Counted from the stretch's first letter, positions 7,974 through 17,216 are shown. The stretch: DNA of 64,000 bases from Fulvivirga sp. M361 (GCF_007097395.1 NZ_VKDC01000023.1:1-64000), one strand, 5' to 3'. The notes: generated by a model from the letters alone, not told the origin. Numbers and translations are program-made.

Positions 7974-10900
7974 TTATTTAGCCACTTTCACAAGTTTTTT
8001 TTCCATGTTCTTGAGAAACACCTGTGCCAATTCATAATGATTTGACATGGCATTGTAAAAGTCATGGACGGATAACTCAAATATCACGGCGTCACTTAAG
8101 CATTGTAATTCATCAGCCAGTACTTGTTCTCCGGTTTTCATTAAATTACCAAACACGTCCCCTTTCATTAAATGTATGATCTCTTTTCCGTCATGTCTTA
8201 CAGATACTTCCCCTTCTGAAATAATAAAGAGCTGTTCTTCCTGGGCTTGTTGTTTAATTTTTATCGAATGACCTTCAGACAGGTTCCTGTTGGACATCTT
8301 ATCGGCCATTTCTGATAAAATAACCCCTTTTATATTCTTAAATTCAGGTACGTTTTTCACAAACATTACCATTTCTACATAAAGATAGAAGCCGTCCATG
8401 AGCCCTTCATGTAATTGGTTTCTTTCTATTGAGAGTTGGAGGTTTTTTCTTACTTCAGGCTTTAATCGTTGAGAAATACTAAGGTAAGCCTCAGCATCTT
8501 TATGATAGATGACCCAGGCAGCTACTTCCTGAAGCATTTCATCTCTGTTAAACAATTGGGCCACAAGTCCGCGGCTAATGCGGAAATCCGGCATAAAAGC
8601 GGTAGCATGAATAGCACAAGCTTTGGTCCATCTGTTCGTTTGGTTGTAATTCCTGTTCAGCAGGTAGTTGAGGGTTTGAATAGGGGTATAGTTTTCTCTT
8701 GGAAAATGGATTTGTAGCTGACGGATCTTATTCTCTACAGGAATGTCATCAATGAGCGGGAACAACTTGGGTTTAAGATCCGGGGCCAGGAACAGGTCCA
8801 TCAATTCTATGGCAAAAGCAGCGCCATCTGAGGTTTCACTTTCAGCATTTTGTCTTACCAACTGCACCGACTGCGGGTCATATAGTATGGACAAAAGCAT
8901 GTATATCATATCGAAGTTGTCTTTTACTTCTTCTCCCAGTGCATCTCTCAGTGGATTGAAATGCTTCTCGTCAGAAAGCTCTGAAATAGCAGCAATATTC
9001 CAGATGGCCTTACCGATCTCATTTTCGAGTAGATTAGTAATGCTGGTGGCTTCTCTGCCAATCGCCTGGTAGTTATAATACCTTAATGATTGTAGAATTT
9101 GTGTTACTATACGCCTGTCCGGGAATTCAATTTTTTTCCATAAGAGTTGCATAGCTTCCAGACCTCCGATTCTGCCTATGATCTGTACGATCTTCAACAT
9201 TACCATATCACTCTGTCCGGATTTATGGAAAGCGTTTTCCAGGTGAAATAAGCTGGACTTACCGGCTTCCGTTAAAGCTGCTGCAGCCGCACTGCAATAG
9301 GTGGATGAATCCAGCAGGTCTATCAACAGGCCCCAGGTCTCCTTGAGCTTAAGTTTTCTGGCCGTGACAAGTGCTTCGGCCTTGACGTTAGGGTCAATAT
9401 CCCGAAGTAATTCAAGAAGGATAAAAATGTTTTTCTCTCCTGTTACCCTTCTCAGCAGTTTGACGGCCAGTAAACGATCCTGACTCTTTATGGATTTACT
9501 CAGTTTTTCGAGTTTATCTGCATCAATCGAAATATGATCACTCACTTCAACATGGTCTGCTGCCTGCCTGGCCAGTAAGCCTATTTCTGAAGACTTATCA
9601 AATTCAAGGTCCAGTTTCAATGCCTGTTCTTTTGCAAAACCCTTTAATTCTGGTGAGTCACTCTTAAGTAGTTTTAAAACCGAAGATTCGAATAACGATG
9701 GTTCCAGCTTTTCCATAAGCTTCAAGCTGTAAAGTACTTTTTCATGTGCTTTACTTTTTAATTCATTTTCCAGTATCCGGTCTACGCCATATTCCCGGGC
9801 CGCATCATCTTTATTACTTTGATTCCGGTTCTGTACAAGTGAATCCTGTAGTGTATGCCTGTAATTATTGTGCATTTTTTGTGTTACAACATACCAAATG
9901 GCAATAACCGGTAAGGTGAATACCGATATATATATTAAGTCAAGACCACGGATGTTTTCTATGACGATCAACAGCGCACCTGCTACAAGACCTGAAAATG
10001 CAGTTACCACACCTTCAATCTTTGTTTGTACATCAAATCGGATAGTGCTGTTGATAGGGAGGAAGTACAGCTTAAATGCCGGACCATCCAATGCATCTTT
10101 TAGCGAGGCATTAAATAGTTTGCTCATCGAAATAATGATGAAGAAGAAAATCAGTGATCCGCTGTCTGCGGTGTACCCAAATACAGATCCGATAAACACG
10201 GCGGCAATCGTAAATAAACCTATCAGTATCGGATTGATAAGTAAGGATACTTTGAGTCCATAGATGGCAATGATCCTATCTGTAACGAAAGTTTGAAAGA
10301 GAAAGCTAAAAATGACTATTGTCGCTTCAAAATAACTCAGAAAGTTTGGCAGGCTATTCTCATCGAATTGCATCTTGGTTACATTCAGAAAAGAATAGTC
10401 CACGAAATTTACCGCTATCATTGAAACACTAACGAAAAGCGCCATTAAAGCGATGTATTTGTTTTTAAAGATCGCCGAATAGCGAACACGGCTGGCCTGA
10501 CTTTTGATAGATTCTATGAACAGGTTTTTGTTCAGTATCAAAAGCACATTCAATAGTAAACCTCCTATACTCGCAATGCTGATCAATAATAGGTCCGCCG
10601 TAGTGATGTAGTTAAGCAAGAGGGGTATGGAGAAAAGGGCGATGATCGAAGCGATGAGTTGACCGGTATCAATACTACCTATAATCCTTTTTGACTGCCT
10701 TAAGTTGAACATTCTGCCAAAAACACCCCAAAAAACAAGGAGTACAATAAAGTTGGAAGGTACAATGAAGGTGAAGGCAAAGAAATAAACCGGGCTCAGG
10801 TTTTCGAAGGTTTCCAGGCTCCATTCTATCCCTATTAAAACAACGGCAATGATCAGCAATGCACTTATGGTCAAGAAACCAAAGGAAATACGACCTTGAA

Positions 10901-11138
10901 AAAAATTATATATGGCAGTGAAAAGAATTCCTAATAGCCCGGAAGTGATAATGGCAAGAGGAAGTTGCTTTTCAAGATCAGCTTCATCTATGTTGGTCAA
11001 AAACAAACTGGAGGCACCCACATCAAGTGTAGCAAGGAATATACCCATGAAAAAGCCCATTCCCAGAAGTGAAAATACCCGGGACGCCTCTGCTTCTTCT
11101 ACATCAAGAAGCTTGTATACCGTATGCTTAAAACCCAT
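7974..11138 (-). CDS. ATP:ADP antiporter-like membrane protein fused to HEAT repeats and a cNMP-binding-like domain
   Basis: A 1,054-residue fusion. Residues 1 to about 425 form 11-12 hydrophobic helices of the nucleotide transporter (NTT/TlcA) or related MFS type, for example GFFMGIFLATLDVGASSLFL and VPSNFIVLLVFWGVFGRMFN. About 440-860 is a helical HEAT-like repeat region (LLELLRDIDPNVKAEALVTA, LWGLLIDLLDSSTY-type turns). About 935-1045 is a cyclic-nucleotide-binding fold (EEQLFIISEGEVSVRHDGK, MKGDVFGNL) but the phosphate-binding cassette lacks its usual Arg-Ala, so nucleotide binding is doubtful. Comparable fusions are known in Bacteroidota and are generally annotated as transporters of unknown substrate. 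It is the first gene of the leftward block; the ATG at 11138 follows the 524-bp non-coding region shared with the PorE-like gene. Confidence 0.8.
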   Translation of the reverse strand: MGFKHTVYKLLDVEEAEASRVFSLLGMGFFMGIFLATLDVGASSLFLTNIDEADLEKQLPLAIITSGLLGILFTAIYNFFQGRISFGFLTISALLIIAVVLIGIEWSLETFENLSPVYFFAFTFIVPSNFIVLLVFWGVFGRMFNLRQSKRIIGSIDTGQLIASIIALFSIPLLLNYITTADLLLISIASIGGLLLNVLLILNKNLFIESIKSQASRVRYSAIFKNKYIALMALFVSVSMIAVNFVDYSFLNVTKMQFDENSLPNFLSYFEATIVIFSFLFQTFVTDRIIAIYGLKVSLLINPILIGLFTIAAVFIGSVFGYTADSGSLIFFFIIISMSKLFNASLKDALDGPAFKLYFLPINSTIRFDVQTKIEGVVTAFSGLVAGALLIVIENIRGLDLIYISVFTLPVIAIWYVVTQKMHNNYRHTLQDSLVQNRNQSNKDDAAREYGVDRILENELKSKAHEKVLYSLKLMEKLEPSLFESSVLKLLKSDSPELKGFAKEQALKLDLEFDKSSEIGLLARQAADHVEVSDHISIDADKLEKLSKSIKSQDRLLAVKLLRRVTGEKNIFILLELLRDIDPNVKAEALVTARKLKLKETWGLLIDLLDSSTYCSAAAAALTEAGKSSLFHLENAFHKSGQSDMVMLKIVQIIGRIGGLEAMQLLWKKIEFPDRRIVTQILQSLRYYNYQAIGREATSITNLLENEIGKAIWNIAAISELSDEKHFNPLRDALGEEVKDNFDMIYMLLSILYDPQSVQLVRQNAESETSDGAAFAIELMDLFLAPDLKPKLFPLIDDIPVENKIRQLQIHFPRENYTPIQTLNYLLNRNYNQTNRWTKACAIHATAFMPDFRISRGLVAQLFNRDEMLQEVAAWVIYHKDAEAYLSISQRLKPEVRKNLQLSIERNQLHEGLMDGFYLYVEMVMFVKNVPEFKNIKGVILSEMADKMSNRNLSEGHSIKIKQQAQEEQLFIISEGEVSVRHDGKEIIHLMKGDVFGNLMKTGEQVLADELQCLSDAVIFELSVHDFYNAMSNHYELAQVFLKNMEKKLVKVAK

Positions 11139-11252
11139 AGAAAATTAAAGCCAACTAAATTACATCATATATATTTAAAAAAGTTGAGTAGTACGTAATA
11201 GCTTACTCAATTCTCTTCTTATCTACACCATTTCTTACATATGCCATTGTCA

Positions 11253-11282
11253 TTGCATAATATAATCTTTGACTTAAGTTTG
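11253..11282 (+). promoter_or_regulatory. Bacteroidota-type promoter TTG-N19-TAAGTTTG
   Basis: TTG at 11253-11255 and TAAGTTTG at 11275-11282 are separated by 19 bp, an exact fit to the -33/-7 consensus of this phylum. It would start a transcript near 11287-11290 running toward the PorE-like gene, leaving a leader of about 370 nt. Confidence 0.55.
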
Positions 11283-11549
11283 AATAGAAATGCTCTTATA
11301 AACATACAATAAACATAAAGTAGTCGATTTCTAAAAACTTTATCAGTGTATTATTTTTTATAGTTATACTATAAGTAAGAATATGTTTGAAAAGGTAACC
11401 CACTTATGATATGGGGGGTTATGAGTTTAATTATGAGTATTGCACAAGGAGAATTAATGTTTGGTTTTCTCGCAAACTATTTGAAATGTAAGTGGCTTTA
11501 TTTTAATTGAAAAGTCTAACTATCTGTTTAACAGGATTCTTAAATAGTT

Positions 11550-11589
11550 CTATGATGAATATCATAGGAGTCCTGGTAAGTATCAGGAG
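11550..11589 (+). promoter_or_regulatory. Two adjacent hairpins upstream of the PorE-like gene
   Basis: CTATGAT (11550-11556) pairs with ATCATAG (11561-11567) around the tetraloop GAAT. Immediately after, TCCTG (11571-11575) pairs with CAGGA (about 11584-11588) around an eight-base loop. Neither has a T-tract, so terminator function is unlikely. They lie inside the predicted leader or, if the nearer box at 11615 is used, just upstream of the promoter as possible operator dyads. Confidence 0.35.
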
Positions 11590-11662
11590 GTGTCAGAGTA
11601 TTGAATAAATTCATTATTTTTGTTCAATAGTATTAATATTAAAAGGTTTAATTCTTAGTCTT

Positions 11663-14002
11663 ATGGCTTTCATTTTTTTAACTAAAGGATACAAAGTCTT
11701 TATTCTTTGCCTGTTTCTGGCTTTATCAATTAATGTCCTGGGGCAGAGTATTGATAAAAAGGTTTACAGTGCGGATAAGTACTTTAAGATCAGAAATTAC
11801 GAAGCTGCTTTAACACTTTATCTTGAGGTATTAGAAAAAGGTGTGGAAGACCCCATTATCTTATACCGTACTGCTTTGTGTTATGAAAAAGCTGATGAAA
11901 TTGATGAACAGGTAAAGTCCATACCTTATTTCGAAAGAGCAATAAAGACAGGTATGGATGAGTTACCAGCCAGTGTATATTTTGATCTGGGTAGCGCGTA
12001 CCATAAAAATGAACAAATAGAAAAGGCATTAGAATACTATGGTAAGTTCAAAAGTACCATAAAAAATGATCCTCAGATGGTTCAGAAGGCAGAGAAGGCG
12101 CTACAAGAAGCAACAAATGCTTTGGCACTAATGGGGAACCCTCGCAGTGTGGAAATATTTAGTCAGGGACCGGTCATAAACTCGGAATACACAGAATATA
12201 ATCCAATAGTATCCGCAGATGAGAGTGTATTGGCATTTACTGCGCTACGCCCCAACACGGGCCGGACCAGATCCAGTGAAAAATTTATTGAAGATGTATA
12301 CATAGCCTATAATATTTCAGGAGCATGGTCTCAGCCTGAAAAGATTGAAATTGTTTCTAATTATAATGTAGGAACGGCAGGGTTATCTGTTGATGGACAA
12401 AGAATGTTGGTTTTTATAGGTGGAGCTGAAGGAACGGGAAATTTGTATTCTATAGATAAATCAGGCAAGGAATGGTCAAAACCCGTGACTCTTGGTAATC
12501 AGATCAACTCAAGAAATCTTGAGACTACAGCCAGCCTTACCCCGGACGGTAAAACGATTTATTTTGCGAGCAATCGTCCAGGAGGATACGGTGGTCTGGA
12601 TTTATATAAATCAGAGAAGCTTGAATCCGGGGAGTGGGGTGAGCCGGTTAACCTTGGGGGAGAAGTAAACTCCAAATATGATGAAGACGCACCTTTCATT
12701 CATCCTGACCAATGGACGCTGTTCTTTACTTCCGATGGACATAATACCATGGGGGGAAGGGATATTTTTGTTACCCGTTTGTTTAACGGGGCCTGGACAA
12801 CACCTGAGAATATGGGGTATCCTATCAATACTACAGCAAATGACGACTACTTTACACTGACGGCTGATGGTCGCAGGGCATATTTTTCTTCTGACAGAAA
12901 GGGAGGCAAAGGGGGGCAGGATATTTACAGCTTGAATATGCCGGAAGAGGAAGCTAATATACCTCTTACCATGGTTAAAGGTCAAATATTAAATGGAGAG
13001 GATAACAAGCCATTGCACACTAAGATCTATGTAATTGATTTGGAGTCTGGTAAAAAGTTGGATTTTGTTTATCAACCCGACCCTAAAACAGGTAACTACC
13101 TCATTATATTGCCACCGGCGAAGAATTACGATATGATTATCGAATCCGAAGGCTTTCTACCATACACATTAAACATCAATGTACCTGGTCAAACTTACTT
13201 TTATGAGCTTTATCAGCGTATTTACCTTAAAACGATCAAACAGTTTGATGTTGTGGTAGGACAATCGGTAGAAGTGAAAAACGCTTTTTATGATACACAT
13301 GAGGATGCTGTAACAGATATAAGAGAAACACATGAAGCAGCCCTGGTACAGAGCGATAGTATTGATATATACGATCTGATGAACGATTTAATAGCTGCTA
13401 ACGACCAAAAAGGCATAGATTATCTGACCAGTTTGATCTATCGGACGAATCCTATTGATGATGTCAGTTTTATAGAGATCGGTAGTCTTGAAGAGGCCAC
13501 CCGTGTATATTACTATGATGAAAGTGACGAGAGTAAATTTGAGAAAAAAGAGGTTGACGGAAGAACGATCTTTTCACTTCCCACTATGTTTGTTACCGAA
13601 GAGGCTGCCAGGCAGAAGAACAAAGCACCAACCCCTAAAGTGGATATGACCTTGTTACAGGAAGAAGTAAAAATATATTTTGAGGCGGGTAAAAGTGATT
13701 TGAAACTCACTTATTATAATAAGCTGGATGCACTTTTAGAGAAGTTAAAGACCAATGACCAACTTGGAGTACAGATATCGGGTTATGCCTCTTCGGAAGG
13801 TTCAGAAGATTCTAACCGGAATCTGTCCAATCGGCGGGCGATTTCTGTGCTGGATTATATCAATCAGAAAGGAATAGTGCGACGAAGAATTATCGCCAGG
13901 GGATATGGGGCAACCAAAGACGAAAAGTCCAGTGCTGAAGAGAGCAGAAGAGTTGAGATCAAACTAGTGGACCTTAATGATCAGAAACTTACCTTAAAAT
14001 AG
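11663..14002 (+). CDS. PorE-like OmpA-family protein (TPR, PD40 propeller, regulatory domain, OmpA)
   Basis: A 779-residue envelope protein. A signal peptide (hydrophobic core VFILCLFLALSINVLG then Q) is followed by TPR helices (about 30-150: YFKIRNYEAALTLYLEVLEKG), a PD40/WD40-like propeller (about 165-435, with repeats such as TPDGKTIYFASNRPGGYGGLDLY and TADGRRAYFSSDRKGGKGGQDIY), a carboxypeptidase-regulatory-like segment (about 440-510) and a C-terminal OmpA domain (about 660-775). This domain order is that of PorE, a peptidoglycan-binding T9SS component, and of related OmpA proteins. The OmpA loop reads GYASSEG where the peptidoglycan-binding Asp normally sits; the NLSNRRA Arg is kept. 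No other T9SS machinery gene is in the window, so a paralogue rather than PorE itself is possible. The last 9 bp overlap queA on the other strand. Confidence 0.85.
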   Translation: MAFIFLTKGYKVFILCLFLALSINVLGQSIDKKVYSADKYFKIRNYEAALTLYLEVLEKGVEDPIILYRTALCYEKADEIDEQVKSIPYFERAIKTGMDELPASVYFDLGSAYHKNEQIEKALEYYGKFKSTIKNDPQMVQKAEKALQEATNALALMGNPRSVEIFSQGPVINSEYTEYNPIVSADESVLAFTALRPNTGRTRSSEKFIEDVYIAYNISGAWSQPEKIEIVSNYNVGTAGLSVDGQRMLVFIGGAEGTGNLYSIDKSGKEWSKPVTLGNQINSRNLETTASLTPDGKTIYFASNRPGGYGGLDLYKSEKLESGEWGEPVNLGGEVNSKYDEDAPFIHPDQWTLFFTSDGHNTMGGRDIFVTRLFNGAWTTPENMGYPINTTANDDYFTLTADGRRAYFSSDRKGGKGGQDIYSLNMPEEEANIPLTMVKGQILNGEDNKPLHTKIYVIDLESGKKLDFVYQPDPKTGNYLIILPPAKNYDMIIESEGFLPYTLNINVPGQTYFYELYQRIYLKTIKQFDVVVGQSVEVKNAFYDTHEDAVTDIRETHEAALVQSDSIDIYDLMNDLIAANDQKGIDYLTSLIYRTNPIDDVSFIEIGSLEEATRVYYYDESDESKFEKKEVDGRTIFSLPTMFVTEEAARQKNKAPTPKVDMTLLQEEVKIYFEAGKSDLKLTYYNKLDALLEKLKTNDQLGVQISGYASSEGSEDSNRNLSNRRAISVLDYINQKGIVRRRIIARGYGATKDEKSSAEESRRVEIKLVDLNDQKLTLK

Positions 14003-15238
14003 TGAAAGCTTTTTTTCATTTCCTTGACCGGAGGAAGATGAAGGTATAAGCAATGAACTGTCACCATAACTGAGAAAACGATAGTTATTTTGTAATGCTT
14101 CTTCATACACTTTTCGCCAATCTTCACCTATAAAGGCCGCGATGAGCAAGATTAATGTTGAACCTGGTAAATGGTAATTGGTGACTAAGCCATTACAAAT
14201 TTTGAACGAATAGCCTGGAAAAATAAAGATTTCAGTGCTGCCACTTATTTCATCCAATTCAGTATCCGTCATATGGTCTAATACTGCTTTTATAGCCGTT
14301 TTTGCATTCGGAAGCGATTCGTTGAGAACGTATGGACGAAGTTTTTCGATGTGAAAATCCTGTTTGTTTTTTAATAATAGATCTACACCATACCAATACA
14401 GACTCTCCAGTGTTCTCAGCGATGTAGTACCCACGGCGATGATGTCATCACTTGCCATAATACTTTCCAGATTAGCCTTCGTTACAGTAACCTGTTCATG
14501 GTGCATGGGGTGTTTCATGATGTTGTCAGATTTGATAGGCTGAAATGTGCCTGCACTGACGTGCAATGTCAGGTAATCTGTTTTAATACCTTTCAGGTGA
14601 AGGTTAGCAAGTACTTTATTATCAAAGTGTAGCCCCGCAGTGGGTGCCGCAACAGCTCCTTCTTGTGCTGAGTAAACGGTCTGGTATCGTTCTTTGTCCG
14701 TTTCACTAACTTCTCTTCGGATATAAGGGGGCAGGGGTATTTTACCTGCTAACTGCAGTAAATCGACAAAGGAATGATCACTTTTCCAGTTGAATTCAAC
14801 AATTTGTTCATCACGGTCTACTATTGAAGCGGAGATAGTAAGTACTTCATCTAAATACAGGCTCAGGGGTATGTTATCTTTCCATTTTTTTAAGTTGCCA
14901 ATCATACATTTCCATTGGCATTGCCCTTTTATCAGCATGGCTGAAGCAACATCCGGCGTTGGGGATACAGGTTCTAATAAAAATACTTCAATTAATGCAC
15001 CTGTTTCTTTAAAGAAATGAAGGCGCGCAGGTATTACACGTGTATTGTTGAAAAAAAGAGTGGCATTTTCAGGAAGAAGTTCACTAATGTCTTTGAATTG
15101 ATGATGCTCTATAGTCCCTTTTTGATAACAGAGCAATTTTGAATCACTTCTTTCTTTTAGAGGAAACTTGGCGATTTTTTCTTCCGGTAAGTTATACTGA
15201 AACTTTTTGAGGTCAATATTGGGCAAATCCTGTGTCAT
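13994..15238 (-). CDS. queA: S-adenosylmethionine:tRNA ribosyltransferase-isomerase
   Basis: A 414-residue QueA-family enzyme. QueA moves the ribosyl part of SAM to preQ1 in the wobble position of GUN tRNAs, forming epoxyqueuosine. Recognisable family blocks are LFFNNTRVIPARL near the N-terminus, AAPTAGLHFDNKVL, LTLHVSAGTFQPI, HHEQVTV, AVGTTSLRTLES and the C-terminal TNYHLPGSTLILLIAAFIG. Length is slightly above the usual 340-410 residues because of a long central segment. It is transcribed leftward, divergently from menC, with only 97 bp between their starts; it converges on the PorE-like gene and overlaps its end by 9 bp. No other queuosine gene is nearby. Identification is firm; substrate preference is assumed from the family. 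Confidence 0.93.
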   Translation of the reverse strand: MTQDLPNIDLKKFQYNLPEEKIAKFPLKERSDSKLLCYQKGTIEHHQFKDISELLPENATLFFNNTRVIPARLHFFKETGALIEVFLLEPVSPTPDVASAMLIKGQCQWKCMIGNLKKWKDNIPLSLYLDEVLTISASIVDRDEQIVEFNWKSDHSFVDLLQLAGKIPLPPYIRREVSETDKERYQTVYSAQEGAVAAPTAGLHFDNKVLANLHLKGIKTDYLTLHVSAGTFQPIKSDNIMKHPMHHEQVTVTKANLESIMASDDIIAVGTTSLRTLESLYWYGVDLLLKNKQDFHIEKLRPYVLNESLPNAKTAIKAVLDHMTDTELDEISGSTEIFIFPGYSFKICNGLVTNYHLPGSTLILLIAAFIGEDWRKVYEEALQNNYRFLSYGDSSLLIPSSSSGQGNEKKLSLF

Positions 15239-15281
15239 CGTGGCACAAATATAGTGTTAACTCATGGTACCACGGCATCCT

Positions 15282-15314
15282 TTGTTTCAATCAAACTGAA
15301 CTTGATTATATTTG
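15282..15314 (+). promoter_or_regulatory. Promoter of the menC-VIT/CCC1 pair
   Basis: TTG at 15282-15284 and TATATTTG at 15307-15314 are 22 bp apart, within the range for this phylum. The predicted start of transcription near 15320 lies after the TTG codon at 15312, which rules out that longer frame and supports translation from the ATG at 15336. Confidence 0.55.
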
Positions 15315-15335
15315 ACATTTATCAGATCACATAAT

Positions 15336-16418
15336 ATGCTCAAGGCTTCTTATAAGAAATATACTCTTGGCTTTAAATTCAATGCAGGCACTTCCAGAGG
15401 CATACTTAAAGAAAAAGATACCTGGTTGATCAAAGTGTGGGATGAAAAACGGCCCGATCATTTTGGACTTGGTGAAGCAGGGCCCTTGAAAAAACTGAGT
15501 ATCGATGATTATGAGGGTTTTGAAGACAAATTAGAAGAAATACTCCATCATTTAGAAGGTTACTCCTTACCGGATAACGCTGATGATATTTACCAGCTTT
15601 CGGCACAGTTGGCGAGTTCAATGCCTTCCATCCGATTCAGTTTAGAAACAGCTCTGCTTGACCTGAATCATGGCGGGGTCAGACGTTTGTTTGACAATGG
15701 TTTTTACAGGGATGAGGAACCTATCGCTATTAACGGTTTGATCTGGATGGGACATGTGGAATCGATGCTTTCACAGATAGCAAATAAGATAGCTGAAGGT
15801 TTTGATTGCATCAAAATGAAAATAGGTTCTCTTGATTTTGAGAGGGAATGTGATGTTCTGGAATATGTACGAAGGAGATATTTTCAAAAAGAGCTCACGC
15901 TAAGAGTAGATGCTAATGGTGCTTTCAAGCCTGACGAAGCGATGGGTAAACTTTCAATGCTCTCTAAATTTAGTTTGCATTCTATCGAACAGCCCATTGC
16001 GCCCGGGCAGCATGCTTTGATGGCACAATTATGCCGATCTTCACCGGTACCCATTGCGTTGGACGAAGAATTGATCGGGATTAACGGAATGGGTGATAAA
16101 CGAGCATTGCTGGAGAAGATACGACCACAGTTCATCATTTTAAAACCCACGTTGATTGGTGGTATAAAGTCAAGCCTTGAATGGATATCGGTGGCGAATG
16201 ACCTGGACATCCGCTGGTGGATCACATCTGCACTGGAATCTAACATAGGACTGAATGCTATTTCGCAATTTACAGCTCAGGTGAATGCGGAGGGCCATCA
16301 AGGTCTTGGTACAGGAAATTTGTACCATAATAATATACCATCTCCACTTACGGTTAACGAGGGATTTATACGATATCGGTCTGCCGCTTCCTGGGATTTA
16401 TCTTCCATATACCCATGA
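15336..16418 (+). CDS. menC: o-Succinylbenzoate synthase
   Basis: A 360-residue enolase-superfamily enzyme that dehydrates SHCHC to o-succinylbenzoate in menaquinone synthesis. The ATG at 15336 is used; an in-frame TTG at 15312 overlaps the promoter. The barrel shows the expected catalytic set: CIKMKIG (KxK lysine pair), LRVDANGAF, HSIEQPI and IALDEELIG (three acidic metal ligands) and FIILKPTLIGG (second lysine), then TSALESNIGL, which is typical of MenC rather than of racemases. A link to menaquinone fits the respiration genes at the right end of the window. The stop overlaps the next start in an ATGA junction, so the two genes are coupled. Confident on family, fairly confident on reaction. 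Confidence 0.85.
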   Translation: MLKASYKKYTLGFKFNAGTSRGILKEKDTWLIKVWDEKRPDHFGLGEAGPLKKLSIDDYEGFEDKLEEILHHLEGYSLPDNADDIYQLSAQLASSMPSIRFSLETALLDLNHGGVRRLFDNGFYRDEEPIAINGLIWMGHVESMLSQIANKIAEGFDCIKMKIGSLDFERECDVLEYVRRRYFQKELTLRVDANGAFKPDEAMGKLSMLSKFSLHSIEQPIAPGQHALMAQLCRSSPVPIALDEELIGINGMGDKRALLEKIRPQFIILKPTLIGGIKSSLEWISVANDLDIRWWITSALESNIGLNAISQFTAQVNAEGHQGLGTGNLYHNNIPSPLTVNEGFIRYRSAASWDLSSIYP

Positions 16419-17149
16419 CTGAGGTTCATTCAGAAACATCTCTTCACTCAGGCAATAGAGTTTGGGGTTTTAACAAAGATTATATTTCTGAATTCGTATA
16501 TGGAGGAATAGATGGTGCGATCACCACCTTTGCTGTGGTGGCAGGGGCTACCGGTGCTGAAGCAGGGATTTATTGGGTGTTGATATTTGGCTTTGCTAAT
16601 CTTATTGCCGATGGCTTTTCGATGTCCGTAGGTAACTTTTTTTCAGTGAAAGCAGAACGTGACAATTTTGAGAAGCATAAAAAAATTGAATATTGGGAAG
16701 TGGAGCATTTACCGGATAAAGAGATTCAGGAGATACGTGATATCTATAGAAATAAAGGTTTTAAAGGAGAATTGCTGGAACGAGTGGTAGATGTGATAAC
16801 AACGGATAGGGATGTTTGGGTAGATACCATGATGAAAGAAGAACTTGAAATGACAAAAGATACCAAATCACCTTTTAAAACGGCATTAGCTACTTTTTTG
16901 TCGTTCAATATTATTGGTATTATTCCGCTGTTATCTTACGTTACATCTGCTTTATTTGAATTTAAAGGGCATTTGTTTTTAATTTCCTGCGTAGCTACCG
17001 GTATTGCCCTAATGCTTGTAGGATACCTTAAAAGTGAGGTGACTGCTACTTCTCATTGGAAAGGTATGCTCGAAACTTTTCTGTTGGGAGGGCTGGCTGC
17101 TTTACTTGCTTATTTTGCAGGAGATTTGTTAGGCAGTTACTTTTTATGA
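16415..17149 (+). CDS. VIT1/CCC1-family iron/manganese transporter
   Basis: A 244-residue membrane protein of the VIT1/CCC1 family, which moves Fe2+ or Mn2+ out of the cytoplasm by proton exchange. The N-terminal signature GGIDGAITTFAVVAGATGAE and the following FANLIADGFSMSVGNFFSVKAERD are diagnostic. An acidic cytoplasmic stretch (about 85-140, EVEHLPDKEIQEIRDIY) is where the metal-binding helix sits in plant VIT1, followed by three further helices. Its start overlaps the menC stop by 4 bp, with no metabolic link evident between the two. No metal regulator site was recognised. Confidence 0.85.
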   Translation: MTEVHSETSLHSGNRVWGFNKDYISEFVYGGIDGAITTFAVVAGATGAEAGIYWVLIFGFANLIADGFSMSVGNFFSVKAERDNFEKHKKIEYWEVEHLPDKEIQEIRDIYRNKGFKGELLERVVDVITTDRDVWVDTMMKEELEMTKDTKSPFKTALATFLSFNIIGIIPLLSYVTSALFEFKGHLFLISCVATGIALMLVGYLKSEVTATSHWKGMLETFLLGGLAALLAYFAGDLLGSYFL

Positions 17150-17216
17150 AAAAAAATGTAACTTTTTGCCTAAGATCGAGTCTCTGTTTAATAACAACAC
17201 GTTAAAACTCAATTAC

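Larger units (their letters stand above)
11139..11662. other. 524-bp AT-rich divergent intergenic region
   Basis: No convincing gene lies here. It separates the leftward block from the rightward PorE-like gene. It holds a consensus rightward promoter (11253-11282), two further TAnnTTTG-like boxes (11382-11389 and 11615-11622, the latter 40 bp before the PorE-like start but without a spaced TTG), two adjacent hairpins (11550-11589) and a possible 17-codon reading frame with a Shine-Dalgarno-like AAGGAG (11457-11510). No clear promoter for the leftward gene could be found. Confidence 0.6.

Noticed and set aside
12611-12985. 124-residue antisense frame in the PorE-like gene
   Set aside because: It is a shadow of the glycine-rich propeller repeats and has no protein-like features.
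15246-15253. Reverse TATATTTG box as a full queA promoter
   Set aside because: No TTG at suitable spacing was found, so it is mentioned only as a hint of a short leader.
15312-15335. TTG start for menC
   Set aside because: The codon lies inside the predicted TATATTTG promoter box, and the family begins at the ATG at 15336.
17166-17216. TTG start for the ABC permease
   Set aside because: The sequence from ATG 17217 matches the standard start of the family; the extension has no signal or conserved features.
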